DNA of 64,000 bases. Source: Amphiduros pacificus. Its lineage: Eukaryota > Annelida > Polychaeta > Phyllodocida > Hesionidae. Location: NCBI GenBank assembly GCA_949316495.1, contig OX439003.1:38370225-38434224 (forward strand), read 5' to 3'. Of the stretch, positions 54,601 to 64,000 are shown in pieces; positions within the stretch are counted from its first letter, which is position 1; the number at the start of each line of letters is the position of its first letter. A program made the position numbers and the translations under genes. The notes under the pieces were generated by a model. That model was not told the origin of the DNA, ran no database searches, and was given only the letters and a program-made list of their open reading frames with translations.

Positions 54601-57600
54601 TATGTTTTTGATTTGGGGTACCCAGGGCCCTACAGTATGATCCTTGGTATCTTGCAGCAAACAGTTGTCAGTCAGACTTTTGGGGAAAGGGTGTCAAAAT
54701 GCTTTGCACAGGAACTTGCTCACTACTGTCAAGATTAGAGTCATATGATTACCATGTAATTTATATTCATACAGGACAATGACATTCATAATGAGAGACA
54801 TTAAATATTTCTAGGTTGTGTGCAGCATTCAATTAATTCATTATTTATCATTTAATGGTAAAAGAAAGATTCCTCGGGATAAGGGTTATTTTGGAAGTTG
54901 TAAAGTCATCTTTTGGATGCTTAAGTACTGGAGAATATAAAATAGAAAACTGCCATATATTGATAAAAGTCATACTAATTTACTGACTCAGAGATGTATT
55001 ATACTGAATTTAGGGACATATAAAAATAAATGAATTCACTAAAGTGCATTTTCAAAATGTGGTTAAATTAAATGCTTAAATAATTATAAAAATATTTATG
55101 TGTTTATTTTTTGTGATAGGCCATGACACACACCTTAATGTTATGAATCAAAAGCACATTTTAGCGTATAATGAATAGTGATTCAATTAAACATTGACGT
55201 GCATAAATGTGATTAAAAAGTGCGACATTTTATGTGATTTGAAATGATGCACTTTTTTGTGAGAGTGTATAAATGTTTGATATCTTTAATATTGGACATC
55301 TGCACAACAATGTCACCACAGCGCAGGTGTATGAGTAAGAGCACCATACTACCATTGTGCTGGTACCATCGTGTTGGTATTATATAACTGGTACCATTTA
55401 GGTATTACACTACTGCTTGCATAAGAGTGTGAATACTAAACCACAATGCTGATATCATAGTACATATAAAGAAACTGCAATGATTAGTCTGTGATGATGA
55501 CTTTGGTGTCCTAATATTGTGATAACTGAACACAGCAATGTGATGTCAAGCACCACTGCATGTCAGATGTTATGGGGCAATAACAAGATCATTTCATAGG
55601 TATTTCAGTCAGCATGGCCTGAAATTAGCATATAACAGTGACTGCAACAGGCAGGCATTAACTAGTAGACTTAACGGTTGGTTTAAGGTTTTTGCAGAAG
55701 GCAACCACCGGGAAACAGTATGTCATTACCCATTTGGGATCCATTCAGCATATTTGTGCAACAGATTATTTGTATTGTTGTTATATATGTATCTATGGTG
55801 TGGGTGCAGATCATTGGTTTTGAGAGAACATAAATCATTTGCAGGCAATTAAAGTACTATTTCATTGATTAAACTATAAAATTGAATATAGATATGAATA
55901 GAGATATGTTTATGTTGTTGTGGGTATGAACTGCATATCCTAATTTGACTGATAGGCACAATCAAATGTTGGTCTACTCGATATCCTGGCGAAGCTAATA
56001 TAGATTGATTATGCCAAATACACTGAGGACATAAACAGCAATTAAGAGATAAAAAATGTGGTTATTGTGGCGTACCTGAGGGCGACGTTGTGACATGCGT
56101 GGTGAAGTTGTCACTCCAGAATCCGCCCCTCTCCAGAATACGGGACACTCTTACTTCACATGTGGTATGAGGCAGTAAACCAGTCATGAAAAATTCTTCT
56201 TTGCTCAAATATGATTGAACCAATACCTACAGAATACAGACATATTGTGTTATTTTATCTTTATCTTAATGTAGGGTGGGTGAAATATTGAATTTTTTTA
56301 TGTGACAGACCAATTATCTTCATACCTTTTGATTAGATGTCACCGAAACCAAGTACTGGTATCTGAATATACTGGGTGCTTTCGAAGGGGTCCACTGGAT
56401 GTCAAACGACGAACTGTTGACAAAGGTCACTTTAACATTCTCAACAGGTTCTGGTTTAACTGTAATATAAAAGACAAGAATGTTGATAAAAGGTAATTTG
56501 GATTGAAATGAAAGTCACAAAAGTGAGACTAAATACAAACCGAGGATGATATATTGAATCAACTTAATTATCACGCTATCTTTAATTGCATTTAGACATT
56601 CACATCACAAACTTAGACTCACAGACCACTTATATAAATGTATTTTTCTTCCTTTCTTACCGATCAAAAAGGCGTCAACATCTTTATTAGTGATAGCGGT
56701 GCTGTTAAACCTGTCCCCAAGCCTGTTTTTTGTTTCTATTGTCATGCGGTAAGTGACCACACTGTTGAAGGAATCGTAACCATCCACCTCCAGCCAGGTG
56801 CATGTGTAGCAGGAACCAATCCTCTTTTTATGTGGGCACTTTGACAAACTGGGACTGGACCTACAGTTATTTGTCACTCATTATTGTCATAGTAATTTGA
56901 ACCTTGAAACATACATGTAGACTCTCAATATATATTAAACATATTTATAGGCATTATATTAGAATTAGAAGTAATATGATATCTCCGGATTTTTATTAAC
57001 ATAAATATCAAGAAAATATTATTCACCCTATTGACCATGCCAAATTAGAGACGGACAGATTATAAGAATTCTTTTTTCTGAGGCACCATTTGCATGTCAT
57101 GCTTTTTTGTCCGGGAGACATGCAGGACAAATCCTCAATAGGTTCTGGCATATCTATAAAACAAAACAATATATATATATATATATATATATACATAATA
57201 TTCACTTATCGCTATCTACTGCACTGTGACATTAAAATCCAGAAAATAAACCATTCTTTTTGTATATGACAGTAACAATGGCACTTATATAACGCTGAAA
57301 AAGATGATCTCTGTTCAAATTGCTTTTGAGGACATCACAATATTTTCCAGCATTTGTCACAAGTGTTACGTTTGTGTTATTAAACCTGGAAAAAGAGAGC
57401 GCATGTTTCTAATCGTTGAGTGCAGGGTTCGGAACTCACACTGCAGAATTTAGAGTAAGAAACTCAGAACTCGGAACTCTGAGCTCAGAACTGAGAAGTC
57501 GGAACTCAAAACTCGGAATTCAGAACTTGGAACTCAGAGCTCGGAACTCAGAACTTGGAACTCAGAGCTCGGACTCAGAACTTGGAACTCAGAACTCGGA

Positions 57601-58446
57601 GCTCAGAGCTCGGAACTCAGAACTCAGAATTCAGAGCTCGGACTCAGAACTCAGAACTCAGAGCTCGGAACTCGGAATTCAGAGCTCGGAACTCAGAACT
57701 CGGAATTCAGAGCTTGGAACTCAGAACTCGAAACTCAAAGTTCGGAACTCAAAGCTCAGAACTCAAAACTTGGAATCCAGAATTTAGACATCAGACATAA
57801 GAAATCAGAACTCACACATGACAGTGACTGCGATAACTGGTGGCAATATCTGCCTGGCTCTTAGATCTGTGCTGTTCCATAAACAATTAATATAACCATT
57901 TTGCCAAGTAGCGTTTGGAATCCTTAGCTGGATACTATTTTCTGACAGAATATGCTGGTATTTATTTGGTAAAGGGCCATTCCGACTGGACTGGAAATAA
58001 AGATCTTTTGCTTGGATTGTTTGTCTGTACTTCTTTCTGATTGTGCAGTTCAGAACAATGGTTTCCCCGACTTCAAGCAGCACCTCTCCAGGAGGACTGA
58101 TATCTGAAACAGTAATGACAAGTTTGAAACTGCTTTAAGTTATACAGCTTTAAGTTATATAGCTAATTCGTAGCAATTCTGCGATTCATATGGGGGGTCA
58201 TGCAATATTAATGTATTATATCTTAAATTATCTCAACTCAATACATATGATAAGTATGTAACAAGGCTGTAATTCATGGCTTTGGATATCTGTTGAATTC
58301 CACATCTATAGCGTCATAAGTAAGTGAATCTTATACAGAAGCGCTAATTTATTCTAAACTAATATAAAAGCCTTATTTGAATTTTAGTAACTTATGATAA
58401 CCAAGGTGAATAATCATACCTCCGAAGTAGCTATCCTGAACAAAAC
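47345..58446 (-). CDS. Class I cytokine receptor with Tyr-rich tail (receptor A, first exon missing)
   Basis: Ten exons join in frame: 58420-58446, 57816-58103, 57027-57153, 56661-56860, 56326-56459, 56076-56226, 51285-51620, 49934-50015, 49500-49551, 47345-48667. They give about 906 residues without the signal-peptide exon. Order: short lead-in (FVQDSYFG), Ig-like domain (ETIVLNCTI...GYINCLW), D1 (CMSPGQKSMTCKWC, SCYTCTW), D2 with GGFWSDNF in the WSXWS place, FNIII, TM (TIVAVVVFIVVTSIPAIV), Box1-like exon (YNKKKKPGIDLPERLEP) and a 441-codon tail. The tail has YEEM twice plus YDHV, YSKV, YLLV and other acidic Tyr sites. Class and paralogy with receptor B are firm; ligand unknown. Confidence 0.8.
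49289..49334 (-). other. Possible cassette exon of receptor A
   Basis: AGTCCAACAGAAGCC... with a CATGCAG acceptor and a GG|GTAAAA donor encodes SPTEASYILMGKEDK. At 46 bases it breaks the frame to the tail exon, while skipping it keeps frame. Confidence 0.35.
49500..50015 (-). CDS. Receptor A TM and Box1 exons
   Basis: 49934-50015 (82 bases, phase 1 to 2) encodes the TM helix. 49500-49551 (52 bases, phase 2 to 0) encodes WYNKKKKPGIDLPERLEP; the Lys stop-transfer run and Pro-x-x-x-Pro core at this position fit Box1, the JAK-binding site. Confidence 0.75.
51008..51037. repeat. Perfect 13-bp hairpin with a 4-base loop
   Basis: CGTCTTTTACATG, loop ATGA, CATGTAAAAGACG. It lies in the receptor A intron before the TM exon. 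Confidence 0.9.
51285..51620 (-). CDS. Receptor A membrane-proximal FNIII exon
   Basis: 336 bases, phase 1 to 1, a whole FNIII domain (VLLRWVPPNPANGPIDLYVI, FTVTSVNMHDG). It matches the 303-base exon of receptor B in position and phase. Confidence 0.78.
52441..52756 (-). mobile_element. tRNA-derived SINE, minus orientation
   Basis: Same family as 46482. Perfect 12-bp target duplications TGTCTTGATGTG flank it at 52429-52440 and 52757-52768. It sits in the 4.4-kb intron of receptor A. Confidence 0.93.
52806..54739 (+). pseudogene. Decayed multi-exon gene, resembling SAMD3-like proteins at its C-end
   Basis: A plus-strand frame MPALNPRLVETLRKGKCYPI...DLVDEVANFY runs at 53065-53215 to a CAG|GTATCC donor. 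A second segment (53905-53979) reads MQAIQPHLIEMLDKAEDEMP and has a TGA just upstream in frame. It joins in phase across AAA|GTGAGT to 54325, which reads GDLRVPTILKYIEQKIGFKG on to a stop at 54573, then continues in the same frame as AVLNLVATSYVFDLGYPGPY to 54739. The two in-frame stops suggest a dead copy. The final ATSYVFDLGYP motif recalls the C-end of SAMD3-like invertebrate multicopy genes; this is a loose match. It lies within the largest intron of receptor A on the opposite strand. Confidence 0.35.
56076..57153 (-). CDS. Receptor A cytokine-receptor module exons
   Basis: 57027-57153 and 56661-56860 form D1 with conserved Cys pairs. 56326-56459 and 56076-56226 form D2, which opens VKPEPVENVKVTFVNSSSFD, has TGLLPHTTCEVRV, and ends GGFWSDNF. 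Phases are 1-2, 2-1, 1-0, 0-1, the same series as in receptor B. Confidence 0.78.
57427..57790. repeat. GAACTCRGA short-unit minisatellite
   Basis: Dozens of units such as GGAACTCAGAACTCGGAACT with AGAGCTCGG variants. It starts 26 bases inside the intron from the donor of the Ig exon (57815). Confidence 0.95.
57816..58446 (-). CDS. Receptor A Ig-like domain exon and 27-base lead-in exon
   Basis: 57816-58103 (288 bases, phase 1 to 1) encodes the Ig fold (VLLEVGETIVLNCTIRKKYR...WQNGYINCLWNST). 58420-58446 is a microexon (TTGCAG|GTTTTGTTCAGG...GGAG|GTATGA) whose phase fits exactly; its reality depends on transcript data. Confidence 0.65.
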
Positions 58447-61009
58447 CTGCAATAAAAAATATGAAAAAAGTGAGATGTCGGTTAATGGTTGGCTTGCTCT
58501 GATCACATATCACTGAACGATTTTAAAATAATATTTAATGAAAAAGTATTATTGAACATAAGACATTTCCGGAATTTTTGTAATTCATATATACATTTGT
58601 AAGAAAATGTGCTTATTTATTTCCATACTGCGTATTGTTGTACAAATATAGAAACAAATCTAACATGTATTACTGTTATATTGGCTGTTTTGTGATCTAT
58701 AGATGCCTCAGTAGATCAATGTGGCTGGTTTAATGGGTGTACAATTCCCATTCCAGATGCTGACATTTCCCTTTAAGCTACCTTGAATATGTACAATTTC
58801 TTCACTGAATTGGCATGCAACCGAATCAAAGCTTTTTTCCCAATGCCAACCTGTATACCTTGTTTAGATGTCTCCTTACCTCCTTGCACATTTAGACATG
58901 AAGCCTGAAATGCGGTTTTTTGACTTTGTAAATAAATGATACTTGTTGAGATAAGCTATATCTTTGAGCATGCTGGGTCGGTCTTAATAAATATTTTAGG
59001 CACACCCGCTTAACATCATTGCCAAACATCTAATTCCCCCCATAATGTTATTTTTTTGTGACAAATGAAAAAGATCAAACTTTGAGATAATGTCTTGTCC
59101 TATTTCTAGTCAACGTTCACAGAGGTGGAGGTCTTGGATTTCTTGGCTATTAATTTATTTATGTGATTTCAAGACCCGAACAGGCTTATTCATACCTTTA
59201 TGATTCAAGATTTTAAAAGTTCATTTCAAGCGAATGTCTTGAATAATACAAAATGTTGAACGCACATCAGATGCAGTTCTGACTTAGTGGCACAGGGGTA
59301 CAAGGATAAACGAAATAACTAAAAATTAAAAATATCAATATTTATGCCTATGACTGTTACTATATTAATAAATTATAGGTGTGATGGTTTTACGTTTTGG
59401 GAGGGGCTTCGGGATGTTTGGCTTGGGAGATTTTGAATGGCAGAGAGCATCATACCTCACCGTCATACAAAAAAGGGATGAAAGCTAATATACCAACATG
59501 GGAAGGAAACTACCATTCTGTGCTTACAGCTAACAAATGTAATACACAATCGCTTTGGGAAGGTGAGACCTTACTTTGCAGATTGAATAATTTATAACGT
59601 AATACACTAGGTGATGCATTGAATGAATGAATGGTAGCTTTGCGGCACTCCTAAAATGGTAAAAATAATACATATTGTGACCAGATCACATGTTTATCTA
59701 TATAGCATTGCATGTTTTCCCTTATACTAAAAGGCCCGACAAAAAGAGGAAAGTCTCAGGTCAGGATACCACCTGTAGAGATCAAAAATGTGAGACGGCA
59801 TCATGCTGAGAACACTTGCTTGCTAAGATTAGTACTCAGATTAGTGGGGTGTGTGCTCACTTTCACATGTCTAAAAAAATAGGCAAATCACTGCACACAC
59901 ATCTGAGCATTATTATTACTACACATATTTTTTCATTTAAATTGTGGTTTTATTTGACAATTATGATTGAAATATTTGACATTTTTTCAAATATAGAAAT
60001 TCTAATTCTATATTGTTAAATTGGAGGCATTAACACAATTTCTGATCTTTGCACATGTAAGTACATTCATTTTTGGCTGATCTCACTGGAAAACAGAGAA
60101 ATACACATTCAGATGACATATAACCTGTTGATTTCCATCATGACTGACATGGTCAAATATTGACTCCACATTTCGAAGATCTTGAATATTGTTTTGAAAT
60201 AAATAATATACTAATCTGATGGAATGTTTTAGGAATGAGCATTGTGTGGAGGTATGTGTTAAGGGTTGGTGAATTTTTTTCAGTATTGAGTCATTTCTAT
60301 TATTTTATATTCGTTTTGCAATAGATAAACCAATTTACATTTTCTGAAGTGCATATCACTCAAACAGAACCCCATGTCTCTTTGTTATGGTTTCTTTGCT
60401 AATGTGTCATTGCTCAAAGTAAACCCAAATATGTTGACTCCATCTTTGTTTTCTGTATAAATTCATTACTTTTTTTTATTTTCTGCCTTCACAAAAACAT
60501 TTCTATTCTGTATATTCTAATGTGCGTATTGCTAAACTAAATTTCTAAATGAAAAAATAACTTGTCCCAAAATATTCTGAAAATGTGTTGGTCTAGGATG
60601 ATATAAAAAGAAATGCAATTAGATTAAAAGAAGCACTAGATATCTGCTCAAATACACAATTTTCTAGTTGATTTTCTGTAGATAGGTATTCGGGCAAGCG
60701 TGTAATTATTTATGTTGAATATGACGTGTGTCATATAATGTCCAGACACATTTTATATAATTTAACTTGAGCTCATAAAACAGAACAATGAAATAGATAA
60801 GTTAGTGATTGGAGAGTTGTGTATTTTTCTGGTAGGATGTCAGTTTCATAGGGAGCTAATGTGTACTCAATGAGTTCATTCATAACAGAAATGATGATGG
60901 TTGAAAATGCTGGTTGAAAATGTGCTTGACTATGCTCCGTGGTTCTTGATAAATCAATGTAAAGTCTTTGATTTACAAAATACATACACACATCTCTGAT
61001 TGTTGTAAC
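58447..61009. other. No gene resolved; upstream of receptor A
   Basis: Should hold the signal-peptide exon of receptor A, which I could not identify. Open frames are short and have no splice support. Confidence 0.35.
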
Positions 61010-61460
61010 CATCTCTCACTTGTGCAGCTGACAGTCGTAGCAATATCTCACTTGTGCAGCTGTCTCACACTTTTGCACCTGTCTCTCATTGTTGTAGCTA
61101 CCTCTCCCTTCTGTAGCTATCTCGTACCCCTGCTGCTATATTTCCCTGTTCGTGCTGTTTAATTATCTCACTATTCACGCTGTTTAATTTATCTCTCACT
61201 TGCGTAGCTACCTCTCACTGGCATAGCTATCTCTCCTTTTTGCAGCTAACCCACCCTTGTGCAGCTATCTCTCTCTTGTACAGGTAACTCTCACTGTTAT
61301 GGCCATATTTTACTTGTGCAGGTATCCCACACTTATGCAGCTATCTCACTTATGCAGTTATCTCGAATTTGGGCACCAATCTCAAATTTGTGCCCCTATC
61401 TCAAATTTGGGAAGCTATTTCTCACTGTTTTAACTGTTTCTCAACTTGTGCAGCTGGTCT
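61010..61460. repeat. Degenerate 20-24-bp minisatellite
   Basis: Repeated CTCACTTGTGCAGCTATCT variants, about 20 copies, strongly diverged. The poly-Leu/Ser frames over it are artefacts. Confidence 0.85.
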
Positions 61461-61678
61461 AGTTAATGATTGCAAGTGGCAATATAGACTGTTTTCTCTG
61501 TGTACCATGAATATGTTATACCTCAGTCACATTTGCCACGATTTCAGAAAATATTCCCGGCCGATGGGTATTTTTTTTTACAAAATCGGCCGGCAGTTCT
61601 GATTGCTGTGAGGGCACCGGGAGATCATTGGCCACAATTGGGCATCTTTAAGACGTTGCGCGGGTCATCGGGAACTTT

Positions 61679-62110
61679 TGTTTTGTTTGTTTGGGGTTTT
61701 ACATCACTTTCAACATTATTTCAGTCATTTCGTGATGAGACCTTGTAGCAGATATAATGCTGCCTCACTGAATTGTCATGTCGCAGGTCCTTGACATGAC
61801 AACCCGCCCGGTCACAGATTTACAAGGACAACGGGTTAACCCTTTAGGCACGGGCCTCAGCTCATGTGTGAAATTGTATCATGAGTTCAATCTCGGCACG
61901 GCCGGGATTCAAACCCACGACCTTTGGATCACTACAGAGGAACTGGTGCTAATAAGCTGGCGCTCTAACCAACTGCGCCACGGCCCGAGGCCTATGTTGC
62001 TCTAATCATAATGGTACATAAAAAAATGATATTAAACTATGAAGTATGTTAAAATGTGCTAAGTTTGCAATAGAAAAAAACATCAACTGACAAGAAATGT
62101 ATTAAGTGGC
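61679..62110 (-). mobile_element. tRNA-derived SINE with 120-base 5' extension
   Basis: SINE body and head occupy 61681-61992, minus orientation, same family as 46482. Target duplications TCATCGGGAACTTT at 61665-61678 and 62111-62124 enclose the SINE plus about 120 further bases on its 5' side. Confidence 0.75.
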
Positions 62111-62124
62111 TCATCGGGAACTTT

Positions 62125-64000
62125 AAGCTGCAACATGAAAGTTGCCATCAGATGATCCAACGTGCTTCCTACGATATCAAAAAGACGTCTTAGGGATATC
62201 CTTCGTATGTCTTTCAAATGATCTAGATGATCTAACATCTGACAAATGATATAGACGTCTTTGGGATATCATACAGACGTTTGTAGCATCTAATCTGACA
62301 CGTGCCGTGTGGCACCCCTACATAAGGTAGCCACAGCTACGGCATATATCACTGATAAACTCCCCGCCGCCCGGGACCCTATGAGACCGGCCGATGTTTA
62401 CTTCCCGGCCAGCATCTGTATCTCAGATTGCCACTGATGAACTCCCCGGCGCCCGGGGCTGACGCAAATGTGACTGAGGCAAAGTGTAGCAGTGTTGACT
62501 ATATTCTGCGACGTCCGCGCATATTTACAAACACCGAGCAACCAAATGTTATGAATGGGTTTCAAATAGTTCAAAGCGAGGGAAATTGCAAAGGCAATCG
62601 GCCATTAAAAGGCGGCTCGATCCTGCCTGGAAAGTTGTGATACCTCTGTGTGAAATGCCCCTGTTCTCCCTGACCTTAATTAGGTCTGAAACCAAGTATT
62701 GACATTGTGGGCAAGATAAACATGGTGACGTTTACAGGAAAGTGCCATCATAGTGATGTCAGACAAGAAAGTGTTGTCATAGTGACTCCAGATGAGAATG
62801 TGTTGTCATAGTGATATCAGACAGGAAATTGAGGCTTCATAAATTATGTTAATGAAGTGGAATACTGCTGTAATCATTTTATAAGCTCCTCCCTCTGTAC
62901 TGCTTGAAATACCAGATTTTTGGCTATTTTGATTGGTAATAAAAGGAACGTATGCTATGTCCCTTCCACCTTCCTTAATATGTCAACATTTTCTTTTAAA
63001 CAAGCCCAAGATCAAGCCGATTGGTGCAGCAGATGGCACGTATGAATTGATTATTGACTTTCGTGTCTCAATGTTGTGTTTGTCGAAGAATTCTTGCTTG
63101 TGTGAATAGTGAGCATAAAAAACACACTTTTGTAGCCACGATGGACAAACATTTCAACTTAAATTGCCTTATACATTTTAAAGAGAAATGTTGGAATCTT
63201 TGATGAAAGTAATTATTCAATAAACTTCAAAACTTTGACATGGACCTCATTCAATGAACACGTTGCAGGGAACCCTCATTTGCTGTGGGATAAAGGATCT
63301 TTAATAATCTAATTAATAATATCATTCATTAATGAACTCCTTTTGTTTAAATGATGCATCTTAATGAATGGTATTGCATCAATAAGATGTAAAGCCTCCG
63401 TGAAAAACAGAGCCATTGGTTGTAAGGAATACAATTCAATTCAATTCAATTCAAATCAAAACATTTTTATTTGATTGACGCAGGTTTATACATTTTACCG
63501 TCATACTTCTTAGCAAATAATCTTTCAAACTAAAACCCCAAGGCTTACCAGACGTATGAGTCACTTAATTACTATTCACTTTATGAGACTATTTACACTC
63601 CTTATGAGTTATTATATGATAAGTTATGATATTAAAAAGGGAGTTGGGCTATCTAGGGTCAGCGGCTATCTAGGGTCAGAAACTTCTGTTAGATTTCACG
63701 ATGTTATCTTTTCTAAACCCGAGCTATTGAATAATTCATCTTTATATTAATAATTTGAAATGTTAATAAAAACTCATAATACCAAAATATTTTCACGTAT
63801 AACGTAACTGGATAATATAAAAAATGGATACCCCAGCATGCACTAAAGGGCAATAGTTTAAGCCATACGGGAGAGGGCTTCTACCAATATATCAATAGAT
63901 TAACCAGAATAAACTAATCAGACATTTAAAAAATCATAGACCCTGAAGCTCCGGTCCTATCTGGGCTTGGCCTGATTGGAGGTTGTTAAGCTCTGATATG
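62125..64000. other. No gene seen; short repeats
   Basis: Contains a doubled block with CTCCCCG(C/G)CGCCCGGG (62360, 62443), three diverged units of TGTTGTCATAGTGA-TCAGA (62745-62830), a (CAATT)n tract at 63429-63455 and a 17-base tandem (GGCTATCTAGGGTCAG) at 63647. No exon with support. Confidence 0.4.

Overview
The window is AT-rich animal DNA with spliced genes, long introns, many minisatellites, (AT)n and (AAT)n tracts, and at least four tRNA-headed SINEs with an (AAAC)n tail. The SINE body, the class I cytokine receptors and the cGAS-like gene fit a marine invertebrate, either a mollusc-like lophotrochozoan or an invertebrate deuterostome. The sequence alone does not decide between them. 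All exon models below were built by hand from splice consensus, frame and phase, and exon edges may be off by a base.

Layout. (1) 0.4-7.0 kb, plus strand: a small secreted Cys-rich protein gene with two tandemly duplicated end exons that encode GPI-anchor-like tails; a 51-bp minisatellite lies in its intron. (2) 7-12 kb: no gene resolved, one promoter-like cluster at 7.8 kb. (3) 12.2-19.4 kb, minus strand: a class I cytokine receptor (Ig, cytokine-receptor module, FNIII, TM, tail) whose cytoplasmic tail carries an 11-copy 23-residue repeat; a 55-copy 30-bp minisatellite sits in one intron. (4) 19.4-28.4 kb: repeats, a LINE reverse transcriptase fragment and a long palindromic foldback element. 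(5) 28.4-37.0 kb, plus strand: the highlight, an 11-exon gene for a 1281-residue protein. It has an N-terminal 2A-like leader (GDVETNPGP preceded by a hydrophobic run), a Gly/Cys-rich segment, about eleven ankyrin repeats, a predicted membrane segment, and a Mab-21/cGAS-like nucleotidyltransferase with all three catalytic acids. (6) 37-47 kb: a TIR element with an empty-site copy nearby, a chromodomain-bearing mobile-element fossil and SINEs. (7) 47.3-58.4 kb, minus strand: a second cytokine receptor with the same exon order and intron phases as the first, with PI3K-type YEEM motifs in its tail. (8) 58.4-64 kb: repeats and SINEs, no gene seen.

How it may fit together. Two paralogous JAK-STAT-type receptors flank a cGAS-like sensor whose leader could both skip a peptide bond (giving a product without the leader) and act as a signal peptide. 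This looks like an innate-immune neighbourhood, but a functional link between the genes is inference from position only. The signal-peptide exons of both receptors were not found.
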